Shown here piece after piece: positions 26,159 to 35,442 of a DNA stretch of 64,000 nucleotides (positions are counted from its first letter, which is position 1; each line of letters starts with the position of its first letter). The translations under genes were made by a program, and so were the position numbers. The notes under the pieces were generated by a model, which had not been told where the DNA came from, made no database searches, and worked only from the letters and a program-made list of their open reading frames with translations. Source of the DNA: JAMCRM01 sp035561075 (GTDB lineage Bacteria > Acidobacteriota > Terriglobia > Bryobacterales > Bryobacteraceae); contig DATMYF010000069.1 of assembly GCA_035561075.1 (NCBI GenBank), positions 1-64,000 of the forward strand. The letters are read 5' to 3'.

Positions 26159-27532
26159 TCAGCCCCAGAGTTCGTGGACCGGGCCGAAGAGGTCGCGGTC
26201 CGCGAACGTGACGTACTCGAACCCTCGGCCGAGCGGATCGTCGTGGCGAACAGTGGTCCAGTCGATCCCCAGTGCCGAGTAGATGGTCGCTTCAATGTCC
26301 TCGGGCCGGATATCGCGATCACGGTGCCAGCCGCTTTCGGCCGTCATGGCGCCGTTGTCGTCTGTAGAGCCTAGGGCACGGCCGCCGCGAATGCGCGCGC
26401 CCGCAAAGAGCGCCGACATTTGCAGGAAATGGTCCCTCCCGTTCTGCCCGTTCAGGTTCCCCACCGTGCGGCCGAACTCCCCCATGGCCACGATCAGGGT
26501 CTCGTCCAGCAGGCCGTCGGCCTTGAGATCCGCAAGCAGGGTTCCCAGCCCCAGGTCAAGCTGCCTCCCCAGCGCATTCACCCCGCCGTTGGGGGCGTAG
26601 ATATTGACGTGGTGATCCCAACTGCCGAGGGTGATCTGGATGAAGCGCGTCCCGAGCCTGGCGCGCAGCAGGTTGCGGGCGGTGATGCAGGCGTTGCCGA
26701 ACGCCGTGCCGCCGTAGCGGGTGCGCTCCTCGACAGGGAAGGTGAAGACGCGGTCGACGTCCGGGTTGTACATCAGGCGGCGGGCGGCGGCATTCCAGGA
26801 AGCCATTTCGGCTGGCCCGGCGCCAAGGGGTGCGGAGCCGCGCAGGTCCCCATCCAGTTCCAGCAACAGGTTGTACCGCGTGGAGAGGCGCGTCGCCCCG
26901 TCCCGGTGGGATGTATTGGCGAGTCCTGTGCCCGCGGGGCTGACGTAGAAGGGCGCATGTTCCGGCGGAAGATAACCGTTCTCGGGGTTGCCGCCACTCG
27001 GGTTGAGGGAAACGAAGACGGGGAGCACGGGATCGGCATCGTGCGGCCGCAGTTCCAGGGAAGCCACCGAACCCACGTGCGGGCTGATCCTGGCCATCGC
27101 GGAGGCCGGGTTGCGGCCGATCTGCACCCACGTCTGCGCCAGGCTGTGGACCGCCGCCCACGACCGCACAGACCGCACCAGCGCGAGCGACTCCATCTGG
27201 CCGGCGAGCGTCGGCAGCAGGCCGCGCGGGAAACGCACCCCGCCATAGGTTTCCGGCTCGAAGGAGGCGGGCGTCCAGGGGCCTTCCTTCAAGTCGAACG
27301 TGTCCACATGGCTGGGAGCCCCGGCGAGCAGGATGAAGATGCAGTTTTTCGCGGTGGCCTTGGGCGACACAGCGGCGCACGCTACCCGCTCCATGGGCCG
27401 CCCCGGCATGAGGAAGTAGCCCCCCAAAGCAGCGCCCAGATGGCGGAAGAAGACCCGCCGGTTGATGCTAGGCTTGCGCCAGAAGGGCGCCCCCGCATAG
27501 CCGTTCCAGTCGATTCCGTAGCGGTCTTGCAT
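26159..27532 (-). CDS. DUF1501 domain-containing protein
   Basis: A 457-residue protein of the sulfatase-like DUF1501 family (alkaline-phosphatase fold), exported. Recognisable segments are NCIFILLAGAPSHVDTFDLKEG, FPRGLLPTLAGQMESLALVRS, FIQITLGSWDHH, LIVAMGEFGRT and NGRDHF. It sits 3 bp downstream of the DUF1549/DUF1553 gene on the same strand. This pair is a standard two-gene unit in Acidobacteria and Planctomycetes, linked by others to breakdown of complex organic matter, but no reaction is established. Confidence 0.92.
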   Translation of the reverse strand: MQDRYGIDWNGYAGAPFWRKPSINRRVFFRHLGAALGGYFLMPGRPMERVACAAVSPKATAKNCIFILLAGAPSHVDTFDLKEGPWTPASFEPETYGGVRFPRGLLPTLAGQMESLALVRSVRSWAAVHSLAQTWVQIGRNPASAMARISPHVGSVASLELRPHDADPVLPVFVSLNPSGGNPENGYLPPEHAPFYVSPAGTGLANTSHRDGATRLSTRYNLLLELDGDLRGSAPLGAGPAEMASWNAAARRLMYNPDVDRVFTFPVEERTRYGGTAFGNACITARNLLRARLGTRFIQITLGSWDHHVNIYAPNGGVNALGRQLDLGLGTLLADLKADGLLDETLIVAMGEFGRTVGNLNGQNGRDHFLQMSALFAGARIRGGRALGSTDDNGAMTAESGWHRDRDIRPEDIEATIYSALGIDWTTVRHDDPLGRGFEYVTFADRDLFGPVHELWG

Positions 27533-27535
27533 GGT

Positions 27536-29383
27536 TTAGTAGCTGAACAGAAAGTCCACTTTGTTTACGCACGCCCAGGCCAGGTCCTCAATGGCGGCAT
27601 TGCGTGCCGCCGGGCTGGCCGCCTTGCGCAGGTATTCCATGGCCTGCCCACGCTCATAATCGTCCGGGTACCGCGAGAGGAACAACAAGAACATCTCATC
27701 CACCGCCGCACCATCCCCGGCAAGCCGCGAGACCGCCTGCAGGGTGGGGGAGGCCGATACTCGAATCCGGTTGAGCACGAATGTATCGTTCATGAGATTG
27801 AGTTGCTGCAGAATGGAGCCGCTCTGGCTGCGCGGCCGGGTGTCGCGGTTGCCGCGGAAGAAGGAGTCCAGGAAATTCCCCACCGCGCCGCGCGGAACCC
27901 CGGTTTCGGGGAGTTGCATGGCCCAGCTGACAGGGTTAGCCCATCCGATGTTGTAGTTCCCCATCACCCCGGTGGCTTTGGAGATGGCGTCCGCCACCTC
28001 CTCGGCTTCCAGGCGGCGGGGGTAGTGGCGCGCGAACAGCGGGACCGAACTGTATTTCCACTCGCCGCTATAGCGGGAACTCAACTGGTAGGCCGAAGAG
28101 GCGGTGATGGTCCTGACGATCTCGCGAAGATTGAACCCGCCGCGCGTGAGCTCGCGCGCCAGTTGCTCCAGAAGCTCTGGATGCGTGGCCTGAAGGGTCC
28201 AGGGTTCGGGCGGCGGGTTCGATGGGTCGAGGCGCGCAGGGTCAAGCGTATCCACCGGGTCCACCAGCGCCAGGCCGAAGAAGTGCTTCCAGAGCCGGTT
28301 CACGATGTTACGCGCGAACATCGGATCTGCCGTCATCTCCGCGGCGAAGGCTTCGCGCCAGTTGGCGCCCGCGGCCGGTGTGCCCCCCAGGCGGTACTGC
28401 GGCGTCAGATTGCTGACGTTCCCTAAAGGCGTGCGGTTCGGCCGGTTGCCGTAATTGGTGTTCAGATCGTAGGTCCCTGACGGCGCGTTCGTCACGTTGT
28501 AGCTGTTGTAGAGGGGTTCGCCTTGGGCGGCCGCATCGCGCCGGATGCGCATGCGGGAGAAGAAGGCGGCCATCTGCTGCGCTTCACCGCGAGTGGTGCG
28601 GCTTCCCCATAGACTGATCTGGTCCAGGTGTCCGCGTCCCCCGTGGCACAGCAGGCAATCGTAGTAGGCCAGGCCCATGAATGCCGTGGCTGTGCGGACC
28701 AGCATGGTGTCGTACATATCCTGGACCGGCCCCATGGGGGTGGTGGCGCTTACCGCGAAGTTGGCCGCGCCGGTCCGCACATCGAAGCTGTTGCCTGTGG
28801 CGGCAATGGCTTCATGCGCAATCTCCTTCAAGGATTTGTTCGCCACGACGGACCCTTTGATCCAGTTGTAGAAGGCATCGCGGCCGCCCACACGGCGGTT
28901 GACGTTGGTAGCAGCGGAGGCATTCTGGAGCAGGTCGCCGAGCCACATGATCCAGCGGTCCTCGAATTCGGGCGAGTAGATGAGGCGGTCGATCAGATCG
29001 TCGCGGCGGCCAGGCGAGCCGTTGGCGAGGAAGTTTCGCACGTCGTCGGGCGACGGGATGCGCCCGGTGAGGTCGAGGTATATGCGCCGGACGAACTCCT
29101 GGTCGGTGGACAAGGCCGCCGGGGTGACGTTGTGCGCGGCCAGGGTATTGAAGATCTCGACGTCGATGACATTGCGCCGCGGAATGGCGGGAGCGGCGGC
29201 GGGCATCACGGCACGGCGGGCGAAGGCGGCTTCCAGCGTCGACAGCCGTTGCGCGATTTGCAGGCGCGGCCGGGCCTGCCGCAAGGCGGATTCCCCGGAA
29301 CCGGTCGTAAACGGGCAATCGGCCGCGTGAACGAACCCCACAAAGAGACACACGACTGCTGCGGCAGGCCTTAACGTCCCCAT
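27536..29383 (-). CDS. DUF1549/DUF1553 domain-containing secreted protein
   Basis: A 615-residue protein with a signal peptide (PAAAVVCLFVGFVHA). DUF1549 (about 85-300) includes DQEFVRRIYLDLTGRIPS and a CXXCH heme-like site (DCLLCHGGRGHLDQ). DUF1553 (about 360-580) includes NIVNRLWKHFFGLALVDPVD and RRLEAEEVADAI. The family is often called planctomycete cytochrome-associated. The frame is open 10 codons upstream, but the ATG at 29383 directly precedes the signal and follows GGGGGAG. It is paired with the DUF1501 gene 3 bp downstream. Confidence 0.9.
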   Translation of the reverse strand: MGTLRPAAAVVCLFVGFVHAADCPFTTGSGESALRQARPRLQIAQRLSTLEAAFARRAVMPAAAPAIPRRNVIDVEIFNTLAAHNVTPAALSTDQEFVRRIYLDLTGRIPSPDDVRNFLANGSPGRRDDLIDRLIYSPEFEDRWIMWLGDLLQNASAATNVNRRVGGRDAFYNWIKGSVVANKSLKEIAHEAIAATGNSFDVRTGAANFAVSATTPMGPVQDMYDTMLVRTATAFMGLAYYDCLLCHGGRGHLDQISLWGSRTTRGEAQQMAAFFSRMRIRRDAAAQGEPLYNSYNVTNAPSGTYDLNTNYGNRPNRTPLGNVSNLTPQYRLGGTPAAGANWREAFAAEMTADPMFARNIVNRLWKHFFGLALVDPVDTLDPARLDPSNPPPEPWTLQATHPELLEQLARELTRGGFNLREIVRTITASSAYQLSSRYSGEWKYSSVPLFARHYPRRLEAEEVADAISKATGVMGNYNIGWANPVSWAMQLPETGVPRGAVGNFLDSFFRGNRDTRPRSQSGSILQQLNLMNDTFVLNRIRVSASPTLQAVSRLAGDGAAVDEMFLLFLSRYPDDYERGQAMEYLRKAASPAARNAAIEDLAWACVNKVDFLFSY

Positions 29384-29450
29384 ACTCCCCCAGCATCCCG
29401 AAGAGGGTATCATCGAAACGTACTTATCAGTTTACGCATCCTGTGATTTT

Positions 29451-30080
29451 ATGAAGATCCGTTTCGCGCTTCTCGCCCCGCAACTATTGCTGGTTCTGAG
29501 CCCACTCTGTGCTCAGGAGTACTTTCCCCGGCATAACTTTACATTCGGTGTCGGCGGCGCGGCGCCCGGGGCGGACCTGTCGAACCTGATGAGCAACTCG
29601 GCAGGCGTGTCAGTGGGCTACGGCTACCGCTTCATGCGCTACTTCCAGGCCGATGTGGGGATGGACATCCTGTTCGGCGCGGCACGGATCCGGGAGTTCC
29701 TCCAGACCGACATCGGCGGCTTCCGGATCAAGGACCGGGAGTATTTCGTCCCCATGGGCGGGCGAGCCATTGTCCCATTGGTAGGCGGTAAGCTGCTGCT
29801 GTCGGCGGGTGGAGGCGGCCTCTACATGAGGTATAACGAGCGCGTGAACCAGCCCAGCTCGTATTACCGGATCGATTGCCCCATTTGCACATCACGCTCC
29901 GGGTGGGGCTATTACACGCAATTGGGCGCGGACTACTTCATCGGCCGCAACTTCCGGCTGGGCGTGAAGACGCGCGTCTACCGCGGCCACACCGAGGGTG
30001 AACCTCTGGGATCCGTGCCGGGTGTGCGGACGCGCGACCAGTGGGTGAATACCCTGGGCGAAGTGGGATTCAGCTTCTAG
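29451..30080 (+). CDS. Outer-membrane beta-barrel protein, unknown role
   Basis: A 209-residue protein with a signal peptide (FALLAPQLLLVLSPLCAQ) and a series of amphipathic strands rich in Gly and aromatics (GVSVGYGYRFMRYFQADVGMD, seen in pieces), ending in FSF, as in OmpA/OprF-like eight-stranded barrels. Two Cys (DCPICTS) may lie in an extracellular loop. No partner gene is evident. Its end overlaps the convergent DUF72 gene by 4 bp. Confidence 0.7.
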   Translation: MKIRFALLAPQLLLVLSPLCAQEYFPRHNFTFGVGGAAPGADLSNLMSNSAGVSVGYGYRFMRYFQADVGMDILFGAARIREFLQTDIGGFRIKDREYFVPMGGRAIVPLVGGKLLLSAGGGGLYMRYNERVNQPSSYYRIDCPICTSRSGWGYYTQLGADYFIGRNFRLGVKTRVYRGHTEGEPLGSVPGVRTRDQWVNTLGEVGFSF

Positions 30081-30787
30081 GCGGCGCCCGCGAGCGCGAG
30101 CACCTTTTCGGCGTACAGCGCTCCGTCGGGCGTCTCTTCGTGCTTGAACATCAGGTAAAGGTCGCGGCCCTCCGATACCAACTGGCGCGCGCGGGCCGCG
30201 ATTGCCTGGATGTCCTCCGGAGTGTAGTCGGGCTTGCGGAGCCGGTAGTAGACGAAGTCCGCCGTAATTACTTCCGGCACCTCCAGCTTTTCCGATTCCG
30301 CAACACATAAAGCCACATTATGCCCCTCCAGGGTGCGGTAAACCTCGTCCTCGAGCCAGCCGGGATGGCGGAACTCGAAGGCGTAGCGCAGGTCCGTGGG
30401 GAGGTTTTCGAGGAAGCGGGCGAGGCGCTCCGTATCGGGCGGCATCTGGGGTGGCAACTGGAACAGGATGGGGCCCAGCCGCCGGGCGGAGCGCAGCGGG
30501 TCGATGGTCCGCAGGAACAGCTCGGTGGCGGCGCCGGCGTCCTTGAGCCGCATGATATGGGTGATCCGCATGGGCGCCTTGAGGGCAAAGACGAAGCCTG
30601 GGGGCGTCGCCTCCACCCAGGACTGCAGCGTAGAGGCCGTGGGCAGCCGCCGGAACGTGTAATTGATCTCGACCGAGTTCAGCCGCCCCGCATAGTGCCG
30701 CAGGAAGGCTTTGGCCGGGACATCGGCCGGGTAGAACCCCGGCTTCCAGCTCGGGTAGGCAAAGCCCGATGTCCCGGCGAACAACAT
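30077..30787 (-). CDS. DUF72 (YecE-like) protein
   Basis: A 236-residue TIM-barrel protein of the DUF72 family. GTSGFAYPSWKPGFYP, NSVEINYTFRRLPT, FALKAPMRITHIMRL, GPILFQLPP, and AFEFRHPGWL are all conserved family segments. The function is not established. The gene follows recA on the minus strand after 7 bp and may share its transcript. Confidence 0.9.
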   Translation of the reverse strand: MLFAGTSGFAYPSWKPGFYPADVPAKAFLRHYAGRLNSVEINYTFRRLPTASTLQSWVEATPPGFVFALKAPMRITHIMRLKDAGAATELFLRTIDPLRSARRLGPILFQLPPQMPPDTERLARFLENLPTDLRYAFEFRHPGWLEDEVYRTLEGHNVALCVAESEKLEVPEVITADFVYYRLRKPDYTPEDIQAIAARARQLVSEGRDLYLMFKHEETPDGALYAEKVLALAGAA

Positions 30788-30794
30788 AGGCGAC

Positions 30795-31868
30795 TCAGCG
30801 GCGGGCGGGGGCAGGGCGGGCGGCCGCCGCCTGCTCGGTTTTCACGGGCGGCTCGGCCGCCGGCGGGACGTCCTTCAACAACCCGAGCTGCTTGCGCAGT
30901 TCGGTGTCGATGGCCAGCCGGATGTCCTGGTTGTCCTTGAGAAACTGGCGGGAGTTCTCACGCCCCTGCCCGATGCGCTCGCCCTTGTAGCTGAACCAGG
31001 AGCCGCTCTTCTCGATGATGTTCTGGGCCACTCCGAGATCCAGCAGGTCGCCTTCCTTCGAGACGCCCTCCCCGTAGATGATGTCGAACTCGGCTTCGCG
31101 GAAGGGCGATGCCACCTTGTTCTTCACCACTTTCACCTTCGTCCGGTTGCCAATGACGCTCTCGCCGTCCTTGATGGCGGCAATGCGACGGATATCCAGC
31201 CGGATGGAGGAGTAGAACTTCAGCGCGCGGCCGCCGGTAGTGGTTTCCGGGTTGCCGAACATAACCCCGATTTTCTCGCGGATCTGGTTGATGAAGATGA
31301 GGCAAGTCTTGGACTTCGAAACCATGCCGGTGAGCTTGCGCAGGGCCTGCGACATCAGGCGTGCCTGCACGCCCATGTGAGAATCGCCCATCTCGCCTTC
31401 GAGCTCCGCTTTGGGCACCAGTGCCGCGACGGAGTCCACCACCAGCACATCGATGGTTCCGGAGCCGATCAGCGCGCCGGTGATTTCGAGCGCCTGCTCG
31501 CCGTAGTCGGGCTGAGAAACCAGCAGGTTATCCACGTCCACCCCGAGTTTGCGCGCATAGTTGGGGTCGAGCGCGTGCTCCACATCGATGAACGCGGCCA
31601 TGCCGCCGCGCTTCTGCGCCTCCGCCACCACTTGCAGCGCAATGGTGGTCTTGCCCGAAGCTTCCGGCCCGTAGATTTCGTTGATCCGTCCTCGTGGGAA
31701 CCCCCCTACGCCCAGCGCGGCGTCGAGCGAAATCGACCCGGTAGGGATCACGGATACCGGCACAATGGCGTCCTTCGACCCGAGCCGCAGAATGGAGCCT
31801 TTTCCGAACTGCTTTTCAATCTGGCTGAGGGTAAGCTCTAAAGCTCGCGCGCGCTCTTTTTCGTCCAT
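30795..31868 (-). CDS. recA: Recombinase RecA
   Basis: A 357-residue strand-exchange protein for homologous recombination and SOS induction. Walker A is GPEASGKTT (about residues 66-74), Walker B is VLVVDSVAAL, loop L1 contains EGEMGDSHMG, and loop L2 contains FGNPETTTGGRALKFY. The C-terminal tail is rich in Ala/Pro/Glu. I see no certain LexA-box upstream. Confidence 0.98.
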   Translation of the reverse strand: MDEKERARALELTLSQIEKQFGKGSILRLGSKDAIVPVSVIPTGSISLDAALGVGGFPRGRINEIYGPEASGKTTIALQVVAEAQKRGGMAAFIDVEHALDPNYARKLGVDVDNLLVSQPDYGEQALEITGALIGSGTIDVLVVDSVAALVPKAELEGEMGDSHMGVQARLMSQALRKLTGMVSKSKTCLIFINQIREKIGVMFGNPETTTGGRALKFYSSIRLDIRRIAAIKDGESVIGNRTKVKVVKNKVASPFREAEFDIIYGEGVSKEGDLLDLGVAQNIIEKSGSWFSYKGERIGQGRENSRQFLKDNQDIRLAIDTELRKQLGLLKDVPPAAEPPVKTEQAAAARPAPARR

Positions 31869-31952
31869 AAAGAAGGTGTCTCCCGGGTGAATTCCAATTG
31901 TACCAGCGGGGTCAACCGCCCAGACCCGGTATAATTCAGGCAGGAGGCGGCC

Positions 31953-32618
31953 ATGGCGCGTTTGCTCGTTCTAGGCTTGGCGCTGGCTGGTTTACTGCCT
32001 GGAGCGCCCAAGAAGGCCCTGCCTGTTGGACGCGGGGAGACCGAAACGGTGGAGATCACCGCTACGCTCTACCCCAGCAAGGAATCCATCAAGGAAATAA
32101 TCGGCTCGGACCTCGACGGGCATTACGTTGTGGTCGCGGTCGAGCTGCGGTCGCGCTTCGGCAGGGAAATCGACGTTCGCCGGGACGATTTCCTGCTGCG
32201 CACCGATAAAGACGGCGAAAAATCCACTCCGTTTGCCGCCAGCCAGATCGCCGGACGCGGCGCGCTGGTGATCACCGAAAGCGGGCGCGGCGGCACGCCG
32301 ATCATGGGCGACAGCGGCGGGCCGATATGGGGCGGCACTCCGGGAACCGGCGAACGCCCACGGCGCATGGGTGGCGATGGCGGCGCCCTGGGCGCCGGAG
32401 GCGGCAGCACGGAAACCAAGGGCACCTTCGAACAGTCCGGCAAGGACAAGAAGCTGCCACCCCTCCAAAAGGTGCTCGAAGAGAGGATCCTGCCGGAGCA
32501 GAAGACCGAAAAGTCCCTTTCCGGACTGCTCTACTTCCCGCTCGGGAAGCAGAAAGCGAAAGACCTGGAACTGATCTACACCGCGGCAGACGGCAAAGTA
32601 TCCGTGCGTTTCCGCTAG
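31953..32618 (+). CDS. Secreted protein of unknown function
   Basis: A 221-residue protein with a signal peptide (RLLVLGLALAGLLPGA), a beta-rich first half (VEITATLYPSKESIKEIIGS; VVVAVELRSRFGREIDVRRDDFLL, seen in pieces), a Gly-rich low-complexity centre (about 110-150) and a charged C-terminal helix region. The pattern resembles acidobacterial proteins of unknown role. GGAGG lies 5 bp before the ATG, so it is very likely expressed. It is divergent from recA. Confidence 0.7.
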   Translation: MARLLVLGLALAGLLPGAPKKALPVGRGETETVEITATLYPSKESIKEIIGSDLDGHYVVVAVELRSRFGREIDVRRDDFLLRTDKDGEKSTPFAASQIAGRGALVITESGRGGTPIMGDSGGPIWGGTPGTGERPRRMGGDGGALGAGGGSTETKGTFEQSGKDKKLPPLQKVLEERILPEQKTEKSLSGLLYFPLGKQKAKDLELIYTAADGKVSVRFR

Positions 32619-32690
32619 ACATTTATTCTGGAAACCTCCCCATTCCGAGCTTCTCGTCCGATAAGAGTCAGTGGAGTTCGAGAGAAACGA

Positions 32691-34169
32691 ATGACACTGA
32701 AGATTCGGATCACCATCGTCGTCCTGGCGTTTGGGATGGTTGCAGCTTCCCTGTTTGGGATACTGAATTACCGCCGGTCGATGTCCGCTGCACGCGACTC
32801 CGCCCGCGCCACCAGCAAAGACCTCACCGCCCGGACAGTCGAGACCTTCATGGTTTCGACCCGCAAGTACCAACAGGAATTCCAGAGCGCCACCACCCCC
32901 GAGGTCAAAAGAAAGGTGCTCGACGACTGGAACCGCACTATAGCGGCGGTGGACACGGCCGTTATACACGACTTCGGCGAGGGTAAGAACCGGGTACGGC
33001 TCATTGGCGACGAGGGGCTGGTGGGGTACAAGCCGCTGGGCGGGAACGCCGTCCGGGTAAACAGCGCATTCGAAGGCGAGGCGATTAGGAGGTTCAAATC
33101 GGGGGCCCCTGCCTACGAGTCCGAGGAGGGCGGTTTCATCCGTCTGGCTGTTCCCCTCTGGAGCGATGCCCACCCGGGCTGCGGCTCGTGCCATATCGCC
33201 TCCGTCGAGGGGCTTGGAGCGGATCTGACCAAGAAGGTTTTGCTCGGCACTCTGAACATCTACGTGCCCACAGGCGAGATGTTCGCGGACGCGCGCAATC
33301 AGGCGCTGGTGAATGTGGGTCTGCTGTTTTGCGGGATTCTGGCGCTGGCAGGGGCAATTTCCTGGTACATGAGCAGCCGTGTGATCAAGCCGCTGGAGTC
33401 GATCGCGGCCGACCTGGACGATGCCGCCGGGCAGGTGAATTCGGGCGCCGCGCAGGTATCTTCATCAAGCCAGGGACTGGCGCAGGGCTCCTCCGAGCAG
33501 GCCGCGGCGGTGGAGGAAACCTCCGCCACGCTTGAGGAGTTGACCTCCATGGCGAAGTCGAACCAGACCCGATCGGCCGAGGCGCAGCGGATTTCCGCCG
33601 AGGCCGGCGCCCTCATGAAGGAGTCCGACGCGGAGGTGGAACACCTGGTGGGTGCCATGAAAGAGATGCGGAAGGCCAGCGAGGAGACCCGCAAGATCGT
33701 CAAAACCATTGACGAGATCGCGTTCCAGACCAATATCCTAGCGCTGAATGCGGCGGTGGAAGCCGCCCGTGCCGGGGAAGCCGGGGCGGGCTTCTCGGTG
33801 GTATCGAACGAGGTGAGGACGCTGGCGCAGCGCGCGGCAGACGCCGCCGGCAACACCGCCGGGCTGATCGATCAGACGGTTGCCCAGATCGCCGCCGCGG
33901 CGGAATTGGCCGAAAGTACGCAGGGCAAACACCTCCGCGCCGGAACCGGGTCGGCCAACCTGGAGCGCATCGGAAACGAGATCGCCAGCGCGAGCAACGA
34001 ACAGGCGGCCGGGGTGGAACAGATCGGACGGGCCATGGTGCAGGTGCAGAAGGTGGTCCAGCAGGTCGCGTCTCAGGCCGAGGAGGCCGCCGCGGCTTCC
34101 GAGGAACTCACGGCCCAGGCCGCCTCCATGAGGCAATCCGCCGAGAGATTGAAGCAGTTAGTCCGCTAG
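32691..34169 (+). CDS. Methyl-accepting chemoreceptor with DUF3365-type heme-motif sensor
   Basis: A 492-residue receptor. TM1 (about 7-25) and TM2 (about 208-230) flank a periplasmic DUF3365/Tll0287-like sensor that carries one CXXCH (Cys164, Cys167, His168 in GCGSCH), so it probably binds covalent heme and senses redox state, oxygen or NO. The cytoplasmic part has the signalling hairpin with DEIAFQTNILALNAAVEAARAGEAG (seen in pieces), nearly invariant in receptors. The segment about 408-430 is atypical. No che genes are nearby, so it must signal to a system encoded elsewhere. The presence of multiheme cytochromes in the same region makes a redox-taxis role plausible. Confidence 0.88.
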   Translation: MTLKIRITIVVLAFGMVAASLFGILNYRRSMSAARDSARATSKDLTARTVETFMVSTRKYQQEFQSATTPEVKRKVLDDWNRTIAAVDTAVIHDFGEGKNRVRLIGDEGLVGYKPLGGNAVRVNSAFEGEAIRRFKSGAPAYESEEGGFIRLAVPLWSDAHPGCGSCHIASVEGLGADLTKKVLLGTLNIYVPTGEMFADARNQALVNVGLLFCGILALAGAISWYMSSRVIKPLESIAADLDDAAGQVNSGAAQVSSSSQGLAQGSSEQAAAVEETSATLEELTSMAKSNQTRSAEAQRISAEAGALMKESDAEVEHLVGAMKEMRKASEETRKIVKTIDEIAFQTNILALNAAVEAARAGEAGAGFSVVSNEVRTLAQRAADAAGNTAGLIDQTVAQIAAAAELAESTQGKHLRAGTGSANLERIGNEIASASNEQAAGVEQIGRAMVQVQKVVQQVASQAEEAAAASEELTAQAASMRQSAERLKQLVR

Positions 34170-34218
34170 AGCTGAAAGGCGCCGGCGGTTCGTGTTCTGA
34201 TAGCGGGAGGAGGTGCGG

Positions 34219-34746
34219 TTAGGCCGGGATCGCGGTGCAGCCCACAACCTCCCATTGCGTGACAGCGTCGACCGCATTGATGTGGTATCCCCCTTTTTCT
34301 CCGTCCCAGTCTCCTTGGTGCACTGTGTCCACGCGCAGGGAGCCTGGTGTACCTTGCGGATCGGGCCGGCGCCGCTCGCCGATAGGAATCGTGGTCGGCA
34401 TGGTTTTGCTGAACTCCTCCGCCCGTTGGCGATACCCCGCGCTATGCCGCAGATTGTAGATGTGGGCAACGGAAATCTCTGCCAGGCGCGCGTACGGGCG
34501 GTTGCCGAAAACCTGCCACTCCCGCTCCAGGATAAGCCGAGTCGCCAAACCGCTTAGGCGCCGATGCGCCCGATCCACTTCGATCAACAACTCCAGATCC
34601 TGCAGGGTGTACTTGACGGGGAAGCACCGCCGCGGTCCGCCCTCCACACGAATCTCCCCGTGCTGCCGGTATCGTCGAATCAGCCGGGTAATTTGGGGCA
34701 TGCTCAATCCAGTCACCTTGCCCAGGAGCGCCCACACGAGGATCAC
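34219..34746 (-). pseudogene. Truncated DDE integrase/transposase
   Basis: A 175-residue fragment. An N-terminal helix-turn-helix (MPQITRLIRRYRQHGEI) and the first part of an rve-type integrase core (TPGSLRVDTVHQGDWDGEKG with the first catalytic Asp) are present. The frame then stops at 34219, so the second Asp and the Glu of the DDE triad are missing. Upstream the frame is also interrupted near 34750. It is a dead insertion-sequence remnant lying between the chemoreceptor and EF-P genes; inverted repeats were not found. Confidence 0.72.
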
Positions 34747-34826
34747 CTTGTATTGGAAACAAGTTCCGTTTCAGGATCATCTGGTATTGGACAAGTCTGG
34801 GCCAAACCGAGCATGGCTTTCAACGC

Positions 34827-34832
34827 TATAAT
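34827..34832 (+). promoter_or_regulatory. efp: -10 element of the efp promoter
   Basis: A perfect TATAAT 52 bp before the EF-P start. The corresponding -35 is weak (AAACCG). AGGAG 8 bp before the ATG supplies the ribosome site. Confidence 0.35.
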
Positions 34833-34884
34833 GGGAAGCTAAAGCCCCTGTACCGCCAAGATAGATACTTTAGGAGCCCCTGTA

Positions 34885-35442
34885 ATGCTTTCAGCGACAC
34901 AACTGCGTCCCGGCATGGTGGTTAAGTTCAACAAGGAACTGTTCTCCGTGTTCAGTGTAAACCACCGGACGCCCGGCAACTTGCGTGGATTTGTTCAGGC
35001 GAAAATGCGGAACCTGCGCAGCGGGAATATGATCGAGCACCGCTTCTCCTCGGAAGATCGTGTGGAGCGCGCCGTAATGGACGAGCAGGAATTCGAATAC
35101 CTGTACGACGACGGCGAGTACTACTACTTCATGAACACCGAGACATTCGACCAGATGCACCTGACCAAGGACATCCTTGGCGACGGCGTCAACTACCTGA
35201 TTCCGCAGCTTCGCGTGAAGGTGGAATTCCACGAAGGCAAGCCCATGGGCGTGGAACTGCCTGCCACCGTGGACCTCACGGTGACGGAGACGGAGCCCGG
35301 GCTGCGCGGCGCCACCGTTTCGAACGTGACCAAGCCGGCGACGCTCGAGACGGGGCTGGTGGTGCAGGTTCCGCCGTTCATCGTGACCGGCGAGAAGATC
35401 AAGGTCAACACCGCCGAGGGGACGTATCAGGAAAGGGCCTGA
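34885..35442 (+). CDS. efp: Elongation factor P
   Basis: A 185-residue factor that relieves ribosome stalling at polyproline. All three beta-barrel domains are present (KOW-like; central with EYLYDDGEYYYFMNTETF; C-terminal with ETGLVVQVPPFIVTGEKIKV). The tip loop reads RTPGNLRGF, with Asn32 where E. coli has the modified Lys34 (KPGKGQ) and others have Arg. So the known EpmA or EarP modification sites are absent, and it either works unmodified or differently. Its 3' end overlaps the convergent selA gene by 16 bp. Confidence 0.95.
   Translation: MLSATQLRPGMVVKFNKELFSVFSVNHRTPGNLRGFVQAKMRNLRSGNMIEHRFSSEDRVERAVMDEQEFEYLYDDGEYYYFMNTETFDQMHLTKDILGDGVNYLIPQLRVKVEFHEGKPMGVELPATVDLTVTETEPGLRGATVSNVTKPATLETGLVVQVPPFIVTGEKIKVNTAEGTYQERA

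Noticed and set aside
26420..28426. 668-codon plus-strand open frame opposite the DUF1501 and DUF1549 genes
   Set aside because: Antisense of two recognisable genes and spans their junction.
34564..34842. Plus-strand frame opposite the truncated transposase
   Set aside because: Antisense of the recognisable integrase fragment.
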